Below, in pieces: positions 9,963 to 19,480 of a stretch of 57,500 nt of DNA (position 1 is its first letter; the number at the start of each line of letters is the position of its first letter). Both the position numbers and the translations under genes were made by a program. The stretch is from Bacillus sp. es.034 (GTDB lineage Bacteria; Bacillota; Bacilli; Bacillales; Bacillaceae_B), in NCBI RefSeq assembly GCF_002563655.1, contig NZ_PDIY01000001.1, forward strand, positions 755,001 to 812,500, written 5' to 3'. The notes beneath the pieces were generated by a model. It searched no databases. It was not told the DNA's origin and was given only the letters and a program-made list of their open reading frames with translations.

Positions 9963-11924
9963 TTAAGTGCGATCTGAGTTAGAGTCGTCTTCTTTGGAAG
10001 TCGTGTCTTCTACAATCGCAGTGTCTTCATTTTTCTTCTGGATGTTCACCTTCACGTCACTGTTGTCCTGATCGGATTCATAAGTGCGTTCAGGCAATTT
10101 GCCGTGATCCATTAGAGACTTGATTTGCGCTGCGTCTAATGTTTCTATATCTAATAAAGTTTTGGCAATGAGTTCAAGCTTGTCACGGTTCTCAGTAAGA
10201 ATTCGCTTCGCTCTCTCATAGCTTTCTTTAATAAGACGCTGCATTTCTAAGTCAATTTCATACGCGATGGCATCTGAATAGTTTTGTTCACTATTGATGT
10301 CGCGTCCAAGGAACACTTGACCACCTTGGGATTGACCGAACTGAAGTGGTCCGAGCTTATCACTCATACCATATTCAGTGACCATTTTACGGGCGATTCC
10401 AGTTGCACGTTGGAAGTCATTGTGTGCACCGGTGGATACATCGCCAAAGATGATTTCCTCTGCCACACGACCACCAAGTAATCCGGTAATCTTGTCAAGA
10501 AGCTCAGGCTTCGTCATGAAGTAACGATCTTCTTTAGGAAGCATGACAGCGTAGCCGCCAGCCTGCCCACGAGGAACGATGGTTACTTTATGTACCATGT
10601 CAGCTTCATCAAGGACTAATCCGATCACGGTGTGACCCGCTTCGTGGAATGCCACGATTTTACGTTCTTTTTCAGATATGACTTTGCTCTTCTTGGCAGG
10701 ACCTGCAATGACACGGTCCGTTGCTTCGTCGATATCGCGCATATCAATTTTCTTCTTATCTTCACGAGCCGCTACAAGTGCCGCTTCGTTCAGAAGGTTT
10801 TCCAAATCGGCTCCTGAGAAGCCTGGTGTTCTCATGGCAATTGCTTTTAGATCCACTGAATCATCAAGCGGTTTGTTATGAGAATGTACTTTAAGGACAG
10901 CTTCACGACCTTTTAAGTCTGGACGATCTACTGTGATTTGACGGTCGAAACGTCCTGGACGCAATAATGCTGGATCCAGAATGTCTGGTCTGTTCGTTGC
11001 AGCAACGATGATGATTCCTTCGTTCGCTCCGAAACCATCCATCTCAACAAGTAACTGGTTCAGGGTTTGCTCACGCTCATCGTGACCTCCGCCCAATCCT
11101 GCTCCACGCTGACGACCGACTGCATCAATCTCATCAATGAAGATGATACAAGGCGCGTTCTTCTTCGCATTTTCAAATAAATCACGTACACGAGATGCAC
11201 CGACACCGACAAACATCTCAACGAAGTCGGAACCACTGATTGAGAAGAATGGAACTCCCGCTTCTCCAGCTACCGCTCGTGCAAGTAAGGTTTTACCTGT
11301 ACCAGGAGGTCCCACTAGAAGGACACCCTTCGGAATGCGGGCACCCACTTCAGAGAACTTGCGTGGATCCTTTAAGAATTCCACTACCTCTACAAGCTCC
11401 TGCTTTTCTTCATCTGCGCCCGCTACATCTTTAAAGCGGACTTTCTTCTTCTCTTCACTGTAAAGCTTTGCCTTACTCTTACCGAAGTTCATGACACGGC
11501 TTCCGCCGCCTTGAGCTTGGTTAAGTAAGAAGAAGAACAGAATGAAGATGATGACAAACGGAATGATGGTTGTGAAGAAAGATACCCAGCCGCTAGTTTC
11601 CTTGGCCTGTAATACTTCCACATCGATGCCTTGCTCCGATGCCGCAGTATTGATCTTATCCATCAGCTTTCCATCTGTGGTAAGGACATAGGTCAAGAAG
11701 TACTCTCCTTCTTTAGCCCCTTCCATTTGCCCTTTTACTTCATAAACACCTCTGCCAGGCTGAATTGAAAAAGAAGAAACATCTCCGTCTTCAAGGTTAT
11801 TAATAAATGTACTGTACTCGATATTTTTGGTTGGCTCGTTGTTGTTACTGAAATAACTCACCACACCTATAATCACTAAAAAGACTAGTAAATAGAATAT
11901 GGTGTTTCGAAAGATCCGGTTCAT
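9963..11924 (-). CDS. ftsH: ATP-dependent zinc metalloprotease FtsH
   Basis: A membrane-bound AAA+ protease that degrades membrane and regulatory proteins. The 653 residues comprise a membrane segment (about 6-25), an extracytoplasmic domain, a second membrane segment (about 111-132) followed by [12 protein letters not shown], the AAA module with Walker A GPPGTGKT (near 205) and [11 protein letters not shown], the second region of homology [19 protein letters not shown], and the zinc-binding HEAGH (near 425). The C-terminal 35 residues are acidic and serine-rich. ATG 11924 follows GGGAGGAGG. Transcribed alone, between a promoter at 11967-11994 and a terminator. Confidence 0.98.
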   Translation of the reverse strand: MNRIFRNTIFYLLVFLVIIGVVSYFSNNNEPTKNIEYSTFINNLEDGDVSSFSIQPGRGVYEVKGQMEGAKEGEYFLTYVLTTDGKLMDKINTAASEQGIDVEVLQAKETSGWVSFFTTIIPFVIIFILFFFLLNQAQGGGSRVMNFGKSKAKLYSEEKKKVRFKDVAGADEEKQELVEVVEFLKDPRKFSEVGARIPKGVLLVGPPGTGKTLLARAVAGEAGVPFFSISGSDFVEMFVGVGASRVRDLFENAKKNAPCIIFIDEIDAVGRQRGAGLGGGHDEREQTLNQLLVEMDGFGANEGIIIVAATNRPDILDPALLRPGRFDRQITVDRPDLKGREAVLKVHSHNKPLDDSVDLKAIAMRTPGFSGADLENLLNEAALVAAREDKKKIDMRDIDEATDRVIAGPAKKSKVISEKERKIVAFHEAGHTVIGLVLDEADMVHKVTIVPRGQAGGYAVMLPKEDRYFMTKPELLDKITGLLGGRVAEEIIFGDVSTGAHNDFQRATGIARKMVTEYGMSDKLGPLQFGQSQGGQVFLGRDINSEQNYSDAIAYEIDLEMQRLIKESYERAKRILTENRDKLELIAKTLLDIETLDAAQIKSLMDHGKLPERTYESDQDNSDVKVNIQKKNEDTAIVEDTTSKEDDSNSDRT

Positions 11925-11966
11925 CCCTTACCTCCTCCCACGGGTAAACAAACTAAGTAAAATAGT

Positions 11967-11994
11967 ATCATAGAAAATCATGGCATTACAACAA
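11967..11994 (-). promoter_or_regulatory. Probable SigA promoter of ftsH
   Basis: TTGTTG (11994-11989) and TATGAT (11972-11967) on the minus strand, 16 bp apart, about 45 bp before the ftsH start. A shifted reading (TTGTAA with TACTAT) is also possible. Confidence 0.45.
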
Positions 11995-12027
11995 ATTGCA
12001 CTTACAAGATTCCTCTTTAGAATATAC

Positions 12028-12576
12028 TTATTCTCCAGTTGTATACACTCTTGGTTTTAAAACACCGATATACGGCAGATTACGATATCTTTCAGCGTAA
12101 TCGAGACCATATCCGACCACGAACTCGTCAGGGACAATGAAGCCCACGTAGTCCGCTTTGATATCTGCTTTACGACCGGTTGGTTTGTCCAACAGAGTCA
12201 CAATGCTGATCGATTTTGCCTTACGATAGCGGAAAAGCTCCACCAGATAGCTTAATGTCAATCCGCTGTCGATGATATCTTCAATGATGAGGATATCGCG
12301 GCCTTCCACCTTTGTATCTAAATCTTTCACAATCTTTACTTCTCCTGAAGAGACAGTAGAGTTCCCGTAGCTGGATACATCCATGAAATCCATTTCCATA
12401 TGCGTATCCATGCGCTTGCAAAGGTCAGCCATGAAGGGCATCGCACCTTTTAGAACGCCAATTGCCAAAGGAAAACGATCTTGATATTCCTCTGTTAATT
12501 GTCCACCTAATGCTTTGATCTTTTCTTGAAGTTCTTCTTCTGAAATTAACACTTTCTCAATATCTTGGTTTAACAA
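12028..12576 (-). CDS. hprT: Hypoxanthine-guanine phosphoribosyltransferase
   Basis: Salvages hypoxanthine and guanine to IMP and GMP with PRPP. The PRPP-binding motif [12 protein letters not shown] (about 95-106), the PPi loop region VLKGAMPF (about 42-49) and the purine-contacting [16 protein letters not shown] (about 143-158) are all present; 182 residues. No ATG is available; TTG 12576 follows AGGAGG by ten bases. It lies three nucleotides after tilS, the same pairing as in B. subtilis, where the two gene products also interact with ftsH regulation. Confidence 0.96.
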   Translation of the reverse strand: MLNQDIEKVLISEEELQEKIKALGGQLTEEYQDRFPLAIGVLKGAMPFMADLCKRMDTHMEMDFMDVSSYGNSTVSSGEVKIVKDLDTKVEGRDILIIEDIIDSGLTLSYLVELFRYRKAKSISIVTLLDKPTGRKADIKADYVGFIVPDEFVVGYGLDYAERYRNLPYIGVLKPRVYTTGE

Positions 12577-12579
12577 TGT

Positions 12580-13983
12580 TCAACTGCCTCCTAGAAGATG
12601 ATTGCTTGTAAATTGTAGTACTAAACTATTTTCCTGCTCTTCTCCCAAATCGTAAATAGACTTCTTCATTCCCGGAACCCAGAGTATATGTTGTTCAGCG
12701 TCCACTACAACCGGCCACTCCTCACGAAGGTGAGCGGGAAGCTTATGATCGATAAAGAGGGTTTTCAGCTTCTTGGAGCCTTCCATCCCCTTCACTTTCA
12801 TTCTATCCTCTTTTCTTCTCGTTCGCACGTAAAGAGGGAGGGACACAGCGCTTGGATCAAGATAGATCACATCACTGGTACAGTCCGGGGTGTGCGGGGA
12901 AGAATAGAGATGAAACTGATATTCACCTTGGATGTCCAGCCCCTTATCAACCTGCAGCTCATAACAATATGGAACCTCGGTCATGGCTAATTCTCCAAAG
13001 TGAAAATAGCATGTATGATACGCACGTGTTACCTTAAGCCCCTTTGGTAAGTCTATGCTGGCATTCGGCGCTTTTCCTTTTAAAATACCCAATACATCGT
13101 AAATATGTATAGACGATAAGGAAGATGGTCTTAGTTTGTAAAGATAGTTTAATATTAGATTAATCCCTCTTCTTTGTAAAGGCTGAGCCATTGCAAGAAA
13201 ACCATCGATATGTATGGAGGAGTAATCCCCGGTGTTATTCCATACCTTATTCAACTTTTCCTTTGTTAATTCCTCTAAATATGCCTCATCTTCTGCCAAT
13301 TCTTCACTGAATCGTTGGAATTGAAGATGGACGTGAGGGTTTTCCTGTTTTAAGAATGGAAGGATTCTCTTTCTAAACCGATTCCTTGTATAAACTTCCT
13401 TTTGGTTACTGGGATCTCTTCGCGGCTCCAGTTCATGCCTTTCACAATAGTTTTCAATCTCCATTTTTGTCACAGAGAGGAACGGCCGGATAATGTCACC
13501 TTCAGCGAATGACCGTTTCAGGGGTATGCCGGCTCTACTCGCCCCCGATGCCCCTCTTGTCAATTTCATCAGGATGGTTTCGACTTGATCATCCCCGTGA
13601 TGCCCCAGGGCAAGCTTAGTGGCTGACATCTCTCTCATGACACCCTCCAGAAACCCATAACGGATCTTCCGGGCCATATCCTGCATACTTCCATTGACGG
13701 CTTCGATTTCCTTCGAAACATCCACTCTTTCTCTGTAAAAGGGGATATTCCACTTGTGACAGAAATCCCGGACAAACTGAAGCTCCCGAAAGGATTCGTC
13801 CCCCCTGAACATGTGATCAAGGTGGGCCGCCGCCACTTCTACTCCTAACTCTCCTTTGTTCGAGTCAAGAAAGTGCAGCAGTGCCAGGGAATCAGGACCG
13901 CCTGATACTGCTACCAGAATGCGGTCGCCCTTTTGGATGAGCCCGTGATCTTGAATGAATCGTTTTGTCGTATGCTCTAACAT
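12580..13983 (-). CDS. tilS: tRNA(Ile)-lysidine synthase
   Basis: Converts the wobble C of tRNA-Ile(CAU) to lysidine, changing it from Met to Ile decoding; essential in bacteria that use AUA. The N-terminal ATP-pyrophosphatase P-loop VAVSGGPDSLALL (about 23-35), DHMFRGDES and GHHGDDQVETILM are followed by the substrate-specificity and C-terminal domains (467 residues in total). I choose ATG 13983 with AGAGG seven bases upstream; the open frame extends 11 codons further to 14016. It follows yabT by 68 nt and precedes hprT. Confidence 0.95.
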   Translation of the reverse strand: MLEHTTKRFIQDHGLIQKGDRILVAVSGGPDSLALLHFLDSNKGELGVEVAAAHLDHMFRGDESFRELQFVRDFCHKWNIPFYRERVDVSKEIEAVNGSMQDMARKIRYGFLEGVMREMSATKLALGHHGDDQVETILMKLTRGASGASRAGIPLKRSFAEGDIIRPFLSVTKMEIENYCERHELEPRRDPSNQKEVYTRNRFRKRILPFLKQENPHVHLQFQRFSEELAEDEAYLEELTKEKLNKVWNNTGDYSSIHIDGFLAMAQPLQRRGINLILNYLYKLRPSSLSSIHIYDVLGILKGKAPNASIDLPKGLKVTRAYHTCYFHFGELAMTEVPYCYELQVDKGLDIQGEYQFHLYSSPHTPDCTSDVIYLDPSAVSLPLYVRTRRKEDRMKVKGMEGSKKLKTLFIDHKLPAHLREEWPVVVDAEQHILWVPGMKKSIYDLGEEQENSLVLQFTSNHLLGGS

Positions 13984-14051
13984 TGTGCTTCCTCTTCCTA
14001 CAACCATTTTCCCCATTGTATCAATTTCTACCGGTTTCTCACACCGTTATG

Positions 14052-15059
14052 CTACAACAATTCTCCATAAATATACAAAGCGTACAGGAGCGATACAATG
14101 ATCACGACAAGCACAGTCTCCAGAAAGTGACTTGTATTTTTATTCCGCTGATTTTGATATCTGCTTGGGTGGGGGGAAGATGCTCTTACAGTAGAACTTT
14201 GCGGAACGGATTTTTGGGCCTTCGGTTTAGGTTTAGGCTGCTGCACCGGCTGGGCATGAGAAAGTCCATGTAAAAGACTCTCTCTCATTTCATTGGCAGA
14301 TTGAAATTTACCTTCGAGGGAAGCAAGGATCGTCCCTGCAAACTTGTTCAGCTGGTCCTTGGCATCCACAGCCTGCCTCAGTTGTTTTATATTCCCTTCC
14401 CCAGTCTTGGTGAAACGCGTTGGGTAGGCCAAATTGATAAGAATCATCCCTACTGAAAAAAGATCATAGGAAGGTTCAGCCCTCCTGGATCCCCCGATCC
14501 AATATCCCCTATCAAAAAACTCGGTAAACTCCTTGATCGCCCGGCCATTAATGGTCGTCCCACCAACGTCAATACAGCGAATTCTGTAAGGAGGACCCGT
14601 CACAATTAAGTTTTCAGGCTTTAAATCCCCAAATACCCATCCTTCCTTATGAATCCGCTCCAAGTCTGTCAGGAGCTGAGCAACGAGGACACCCGTCCAG
14701 GAGAATCCCTTCGATTGAACAAATGACAAGAGATCGGTTCCCTGTATATATTCCATCACGTAGAAATGGATTTTTTGACCCCTTACCTCCCAATCGTCCA
14801 CATCAAGAAGCTTGGGCCCAAGGGGGGAACCTTGGACCTTTGAGAAAGCTTTTAAGACATTGACTTCAGATGTAATCGACACATTGCTATCACTCATTTT
14901 TAACGCCTGGTATCCAGAGGACCCTTGCACAAGATAGACAATCCCGTTCGCTCCGTACCCCAATTCTTTTACAATCGTATAGATATGTTTATACCACTTA
15001 CCTCTTATAACTGTTCCAGGGGGGAAACTAAATGGTTTCTTCGAAGTATTGTTCATCAT
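14052..15059 (-). CDS. yabT: Sporulation serine/threonine protein kinase with C-terminal membrane anchor
   Basis: A Hanks-type kinase. Glycine-rich loop LGYGANGIVYL (about 33-43), ATP lysine in YQALKMSD, and catalytic loop VFGDLKPENL in which Asp, Lys and Asn are kept but the usual HRD reads FGD; the DFG triad reads DVG. A basic, proline/serine-rich linker (about 265-310) leads to one membrane segment (about 312-332). There are no PASTA repeats, unlike PrkC. B. subtilis YabT is a DNA-activated sporulation kinase. The start overlaps yabS by 32 nt and has only a weak ribosome-binding site; ATG 15059 is my choice among three close ATGs. Confidence 0.88.
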   Translation of the reverse strand: MMNNTSKKPFSFPPGTVIRGKWYKHIYTIVKELGYGANGIVYLVQGSSGYQALKMSDSNVSITSEVNVLKAFSKVQGSPLGPKLLDVDDWEVRGQKIHFYVMEYIQGTDLLSFVQSKGFSWTGVLVAQLLTDLERIHKEGWVFGDLKPENLIVTGPPYRIRCIDVGGTTINGRAIKEFTEFFDRGYWIGGSRRAEPSYDLFSVGMILINLAYPTRFTKTGEGNIKQLRQAVDAKDQLNKFAGTILASLEGKFQSANEMRESLLHGLSHAQPVQQPKPKPKAQKSVPQSSTVRASSPHPSRYQNQRNKNTSHFLETVLVVIIVSLLYALYIYGELL

Positions 15060-15768
15060 CGCCACGAGAGAGCAATCCCCTTAATGAACGTTTTTTCTTA
15101 AAGTGTGTGATGGCTTCGGAGATCGCCGGTCCGGTTGGAGTGATTCCGCCTGGAGACAATTTAGAGAAAATACTCGTCAGTGTTTCGAGTCTTGGTGTCC
15201 AATCCAGCAATTTTTCGACATCTTGTCGTTTCCCGGGAAATACAAACACAGAAAACTTGTTATCACCCATCCGTGCATTTAAGCTTAATGATAGATCCAG
15301 CAACGCTTCTTTAACCGTCGGAAGCTTATGCTTCATACTTGCAGACGTATCTACAAGAATCAACACTTCCATATCGACGGATTCACCCAGTTCATCCACT
15401 ACTTCCATAACTTCTCCACGCTGTTCGGGAGGAAGTTCTTCCATGGAGGCGGATTTCCCGAGGATTTGTTTCAACTCTTTATTCACAACTCCCTGCAAGG
15501 TCTGTGTCATGGCTTTACGCGTGACCATCTGTACCGTTTGAGAAAGCTGTTGTGCATATACAATCTGGCTCACCCCACCCCCCGATAGAGCAATCCCTTC
15601 AATTTCCTGCATTCCATTATCATCTATGACATCATTGTCAATCACACCAATTACATTGACCGAGATTCCCTGCTCCTTGGCAAGGGCTGCCATCGCAATT
15701 GGATCTTCTCCTTGATTCGAGCAACCATCCGTAATTAAAAGAATTTGACGAAGTGTACCTGGCTTCAT
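15028..15768 (-). CDS. yabS: von Willebrand factor type A domain protein
   Basis: A 246-residue cytoplasmic protein with two VWA-like pieces: LLITDGCSNQGEDP near the N-terminus, and a second domain (about 130-225) with a MIDAS-type DTSASM (Asp near 142) and the downstream ITPTGPAI. No signal peptide or membrane segment. Function unknown; VWA domains usually bind partner proteins through a metal. It lies between spoIIE and the kinase gene yabT and overlaps yabT, the B. subtilis arrangement, so a shared sporulation role is plausible but inferred. ATG 15768 follows GAGGAGGGG. Confidence 0.85.
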   Translation of the reverse strand: MKPGTLRQILLITDGCSNQGEDPIAMAALAKEQGISVNVIGVIDNDVIDDNGMQEIEGIALSGGGVSQIVYAQQLSQTVQMVTRKAMTQTLQGVVNKELKQILGKSASMEELPPEQRGEVMEVVDELGESVDMEVLILVDTSASMKHKLPTVKEALLDLSLSLNARMGDNKFSVFVFPGKRQDVEKLLDWTPRLETLTSIFSKLSPGGITPTGPAISEAITHFKKKRSLRGLLSRGDDEQYFEETI

Positions 15769-15859
15769 CAGAATCCCCTCCTCATTCTAAAGTTGATATC
15801 ATCTTCGCCGAATAAGGAGGGATTTATACTCTAGTTAACTATTTTAAAGGGTGCGGACC

Positions 15860-18346
15860 CTAGGAAATTTTATCTTTCGCCTTCGTTTTTTGCATAGGGA
15901 TGGATGACCACTTCGGTATGTTATGCTTGATTTTCGACACCACGATGGTCATATCATCTTCTATTAATCCGGAGCTCGACCGGATTACCTCCTCCATTAG
16001 AATGTCTGCCACTTCCTGTGGATCATCGGTTTCGAGTTCCTTTATTTTTCTCTTCATCCACAGATCATAATTTTCCACATGCTTCGGCCCCTCAAAGGCA
16101 CCGTCACTCATCATGATAAGAAGATCTCCTGCTTTCAATTGTTCCGAGACGACATCGACATCGAAGTCCTGCTGAAGCATCCCCATCGGTAAGTTACTGG
16201 CTTCCACCTTGAGGATTTTATCTCCCCGCTTAATGAAGCTTGGGGTCGAACCTATTTTTAAGAACCTCGAAGACGCATTTTGCAGGTCGATCATGGCTAA
16301 ATCCAGTGTGGAGAAAATTTCATCATTCGTTCTGAGGGAGAGAATCGAATTGATGGACTTGATCGCCACCTCTTCTTCGATCCCCGACTCGAGGATCTTT
16401 TTCAATAGTCTCAGTGTTTCATTGCTTTCGTAATGGGCCCGTTCACCGTTCCCCATCCCGTCACTGATCGCAACGGCATACTTCCCCCTTCCCAATTCAA
16501 TCATGGAGTAACTATCTCCTGAAACCAGTCCTCCTCCTTTTGCTGCATGGGATGCACCTGTATCGACGACAAATTTCTTTGCAGATTGAAAGGTTACATG
16601 ACACTGACCATTCGGAAATTGAGCGCACTCCTCCTTTTGTACGACGATGTTTTCACCTAGAATATCCGATAACATGGGAGCGATGAGCTTTTCCCCCTGT
16701 CCGTGACCTCCGCAATAAGGCATGGTCATATCAATATCGACATTTCCCTGCTCCAGATTATAGATTTCAATGTTTTCGATCTCGATCCCGAACTCTCCGA
16801 TACTTGCCAGGATCTGCTCTTCCTGAATATGATGATTCTCCCTTTCTCTCTGGATTTCTTTCGCGAAATTCCCCATGACTTCAGATACACCAAGCAACTG
16901 GTCAGCCACAAGCTTCCTGCTTTCCTGAACCTGTTTCTTCAATTTCAGATTGGCCTGATAGAAAGTGAGCTCCTGATAGATCGTATCCTTCAGCTTCTTT
17001 TCTCTCGTACAATGCTTCTCTACTTCTCTTGCAAGTTTCGGGGAAAGGGGCACCCTTCCCTGATCGTACTCAGTCATCACATCTTTCATGAGATTATAGG
17101 TTTTATCAAAATTCCGCGCCCAGCACTGATCCTTCTTAAAGCAGGTTTGACACGTCTTCTCGGTGACATTGCTGAGAAAATAGTCAAACTCTTTATCTTC
17201 CTCCTCTTCAAACCGGTCTTCTATTTGTTGAAAGCTGTTCGAAAGAGCCTGGAACACTGACGAGAATTGGGTGACCCGGTGAGCGGTCACATCCCTCACC
17301 CGGCGCATATACCCTTGTTGGTCCTGCTGATATTCAGCTGTCCCCGGTATGTGCCTCGCAATTTTAGAGGTTAAACTTTGAGGGGTGAGAAATAGAAGTA
17401 ATATCGCTACCCCCGATTCATAAAGAGTTTTCGTAATAACTGTATCCGTATCCCCGTACATGCCCATTAGTAATGTAGCAATTAACAAACCGATTGCCGC
17501 TCCGAATTTCTTCCCTTCTTTCATGAGTCCGCCCAGAAGTCCCGAAAAAGCAAGCAAGCTCATTTGATAAAAGCTTGAAACGTTGGCTAAACTGAAGACG
17601 AGGCCAGTCACGACCCCTACCGTCGATCCCACTGTGGCCCCTGCAATAAAGGAAAACAGCAGTACCAGATATCTTGATAACACATGTTCTACAGACAGAT
17701 TGTATACTGACCATCCGATCGTTCCCGTCATGATCGAGGCCAGAAGGATGATCAAGCTCACTACTTCTTCTGTTTTCAGTGATTTCCTTCTGCGCTGAAC
17801 CGTGACAAGGGGGACGCTCTGGATGAAGATATAGGTTAAGAGAAACGCCAGGCTTGCTTCAATTACCGCCATGACCCCGTTGTAGATCGTCAAGGCCTGT
17901 CCCTGTTGGATATAATCGAATCCAAGCTTTGCAGCCATCACCGTAAAGAACACATAGAAGGCAACAACCCTCACATTATTCTTGTGATATTTCTGCGATA
18001 ATCGATACGTTAACAGGAATAATACCGCACTGACAAACGTATAACTGATACTAGGAATGGATAAGGTGAGCGCTCCTGCCAGCAACCCCATGAGTGCGAT
18101 CGGTGACTTCTCCCTCCGGATGATATAAACCGACGCAAAGAATGGCAGAGCAAAAGGTGTCAGATGTGAAAGGATTAAAGCTCTTCCGAGGAGAAACCCG
18201 ATAACGAATAGAGCAGCCCCCTTTTCTACGAATAACCACTCAAGCTTTGAATAAATGGACCGGATCCCCTTGGACAGTTCCACCCTCGTGTGTTCAATGT
18301 CTACGTTCTGAACTGGTTCGATGATCGACTGATCGACTTTCCCCAT
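15860..18346 (-). CDS. spoIIE: Stage II sporulation protein E, SpoIIAA-P phosphatase
   Basis: A bifunctional sporulation protein: it joins the polar FtsZ ring and dephosphorylates SpoIIAA to release SigF in the forespore. The 828 residues hold about ten membrane segments (about 45-330), a central regulatory region with paired cysteines (CQTCFKKDQC, about 395-404), and a C-terminal PP2C phosphatase domain (about 590-820) with AISDGMGNGERA, MSDGAFEG and DDMTIVV carrying the metal-binding aspartates. ATG 18346 follows GGGGAG by ten bases; the six codons further upstream lack a ribosome-binding site. Control is by the Spo0A-type promoter at 18379-18444. Confidence 0.96.
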   Translation of the reverse strand: MGKVDQSIIEPVQNVDIEHTRVELSKGIRSIYSKLEWLFVEKGAALFVIGFLLGRALILSHLTPFALPFFASVYIIRREKSPIALMGLLAGALTLSIPSISYTFVSAVLFLLTYRLSQKYHKNNVRVVAFYVFFTVMAAKLGFDYIQQGQALTIYNGVMAVIEASLAFLLTYIFIQSVPLVTVQRRRKSLKTEEVVSLIILLASIMTGTIGWSVYNLSVEHVLSRYLVLLFSFIAGATVGSTVGVVTGLVFSLANVSSFYQMSLLAFSGLLGGLMKEGKKFGAAIGLLIATLLMGMYGDTDTVITKTLYESGVAILLLFLTPQSLTSKIARHIPGTAEYQQDQQGYMRRVRDVTAHRVTQFSSVFQALSNSFQQIEDRFEEEEDKEFDYFLSNVTEKTCQTCFKKDQCWARNFDKTYNLMKDVMTEYDQGRVPLSPKLAREVEKHCTREKKLKDTIYQELTFYQANLKLKKQVQESRKLVADQLLGVSEVMGNFAKEIQRERENHHIQEEQILASIGEFGIEIENIEIYNLEQGNVDIDMTMPYCGGHGQGEKLIAPMLSDILGENIVVQKEECAQFPNGQCHVTFQSAKKFVVDTGASHAAKGGGLVSGDSYSMIELGRGKYAVAISDGMGNGERAHYESNETLRLLKKILESGIEEEVAIKSINSILSLRTNDEIFSTLDLAMIDLQNASSRFLKIGSTPSFIKRGDKILKVEASNLPMGMLQQDFDVDVVSEQLKAGDLLIMMSDGAFEGPKHVENYDLWMKRKIKELETDDPQEVADILMEEVIRSSSGLIEDDMTIVVSKIKHNIPKWSSIPMQKTKAKDKIS

Positions 18347-18378
18347 GTATGAAACACTCCCCATTTCTTTTTTTGTTC

Positions 18379-18444
18379 AGTATAAAGGGTACAAGCGCAA
18401 AACTTTGTCAAAATGAGGGAATGCATTCCAAGAATGTTTCGACG
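18379..18444 (-). promoter_or_regulatory. Spo0A-activated promoter of spoIIE with 21-bp spacer
   Basis: TTGACA (18411-18406) and TATACT (18384-18379) are both near consensus but 21 bp apart, the unusual spacing known for Spo0A-P-activated spoIIE and spoIIG promoters. Candidate 0A boxes (TGNCGAA) each match at 6 of 7 positions: CGTCGAA at 18444-18438 and TGACAAA at 18410-18404, the latter covering the -35. Confidence 0.8.
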
Positions 18445-18575
18445 TCTTTCTATGGTATCCGGTAAAATATTCAGAATATTCACGAGTCACCCTCTTTTAT
18501 TCCCGTGTTTTTTCTTTCCCATTCCTTACGTATCGTTGCTTAAGGGAATTTTGACAATTTCTTTATGATTGTATA

Positions 18576-18604
18576 TTGACAAGATAATTCTTTCTAGGTA
18601 TCAT
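18576..18604 (+). promoter_or_regulatory. SigA promoter of the tRNA-Met/tRNA-Glu pair
   Basis: TTGACA (18576-18581) and TATCAT (18599-18604), 17 bp apart, about 30 bp before the mature tRNA-Met. A second TTGACA at 18551 has a poorer partner. Confidence 0.75.
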
Positions 18605-18636
18605 AGTTTTTGTGCCAAAAAGGCGCATATCCATAT

Positions 18637-18713
18637 GGCGGTGTAGCTCAGCTGGCTAGAGCGTACGGTTCATACCCGTGAGGTCGGGGGTTCGATCCCC
18701 TCCGCCGCTACCA
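18637..18713 (+). tRNA. tRNA-Met (CAU)
   Basis: A 77-nt cloverleaf with GGCGGTG/CGCCGCT acceptor pairing (G-U at the first pair), GCTC/GAGC D stem, anticodon CAT at 18671-18673, GGGGGTTCGATCCCC T arm and encoded CCA. The first pair and D arm fit the elongator class rather than initiator. Opposite in orientation to both neighbouring protein genes. Confidence 0.95.
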
Positions 18714-18722
18714 TATTGTGTC

Positions 18723-18794
18723 GGCCCGTTGGTCAAGCGGTTAAGACACCGCCCTTTCACGGCGGTAACACGGGTTCGAATCCCGTACGGGTCA
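18723..18794 (+). tRNA. tRNA-Glu (UUC)
   Basis: A 72-nt cloverleaf: acceptor GGCCCGT/ACGGGTC, anticodon stem CCGCC/GGCGG with TTC at 18756-18758, and T arm CGGGTTCGAATCCCG. CCA is not encoded. Nine bases after tRNA-Met and co-transcribed with it. Confidence 0.95.
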
Positions 18795-18795
18795 T

Positions 18796-18830
18796 AGAAA
18801 AAAGACTATCATGATGATAGTCTTTTTTGT
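18796..18830 (+). terminator. Terminator after the tRNA pair (bidirectional)
   Basis: AAAAAAGACTATCAT pairs with ATGATAGTCTTTTTT. The symmetric A/T flanks let it work for the plus-strand tRNAs and for the minus-strand DinB-like gene. Confidence 0.88.
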
Positions 18831-18846
18831 TTACTCTATTTTCCCG

Positions 18847-19317
18847 TCAAACCTTTTCGGCAGATACCAATTCTTCGATCTGCTCTAGGTGGTGCTTATC
18901 ATGACCGATGAAGTCTTCAAAAAATTCTTCCAGGGTGAAGCTTTGATCCCCGACTTTGAACGATTGCCCGAAATCATCTTCCGCTACGTTTTTTACATAA
19001 GTGATCATCAGATCCCTTGTTCTGATCCCTTCTTCGATTAAATCTTCCTGGTTCACTACGCGATGGGCATAATCTTCTGCTTCTCCATTAAATTTCTCAA
19101 AATCAGGAAAGGGTGGGAGTTCTGCTCGTTCTCCAACATGAGGGAGAATCTCCTGTAAAGAATATTGATCCCATTTAATGATATGGGCTATATTGGCAGC
19201 GATCGACCATTTATCTTCCTCCATGGGCATTAACCATTCAACTTCACTTAGCAGCTTCAGTTCCTCCAACCACATCTTAAATGACTCATAATGATCGATA
19301 ATCTGTTCGCATTTCAT
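18847..19317 (-). CDS. DinB-family (DUF664-like) putative metal-dependent protein
   Basis: A 156-residue protein with the feel of the DinB/YfiT four-helix bundle: WSIAANIAHIIKWDQYSLQ (about 38-56) and FFEDFIGHDKHHLEQIEEL (about 131-149) hold the histidines expected to bind metal. Members of this superfamily include thiol-dependent transferases, but no substrate can be read here. ATG 19317 is chosen over an upstream GTG (19332), as GGGGG lies eight bases before it. Not at this locus in B. subtilis as I recall; it sits alone between the tRNA terminator and the yabR terminator. Confidence 0.72.
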   Translation of the reverse strand: MKCEQIIDHYESFKMWLEELKLLSEVEWLMPMEEDKWSIAANIAHIIKWDQYSLQEILPHVGERAELPPFPDFEKFNGEAEDYAHRVVNQEDLIEEGIRTRDLMITYVKNVAEDDFGQSFKVGDQSFTLEEFFEDFIGHDKHHLEQIEELVSAEKV

Positions 19318-19401
19318 CCATCCTGCCCCCACTCACGATATTTATCTCTACCTATTCGATAAGAGCAGGTGATTTTCCTGTGTTGATGTCTATCAATAAT
19401 A

Positions 19402-19440
19402 TAAAAAACAGGCATACCCATCATAATGGGTATGCCTGTT
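19402..19440 (-). terminator. Intrinsic terminator after yabR
   Basis: AACAGGCATACCCA pairs perfectly with TGGGTATGCCTGTT, followed by TTTTTTAT on the minus strand. Confidence 0.92.
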
Positions 19441-19480
19441 TTCCGTTCACAACCTGCTATATGGGTTAATAGACAGCAAG

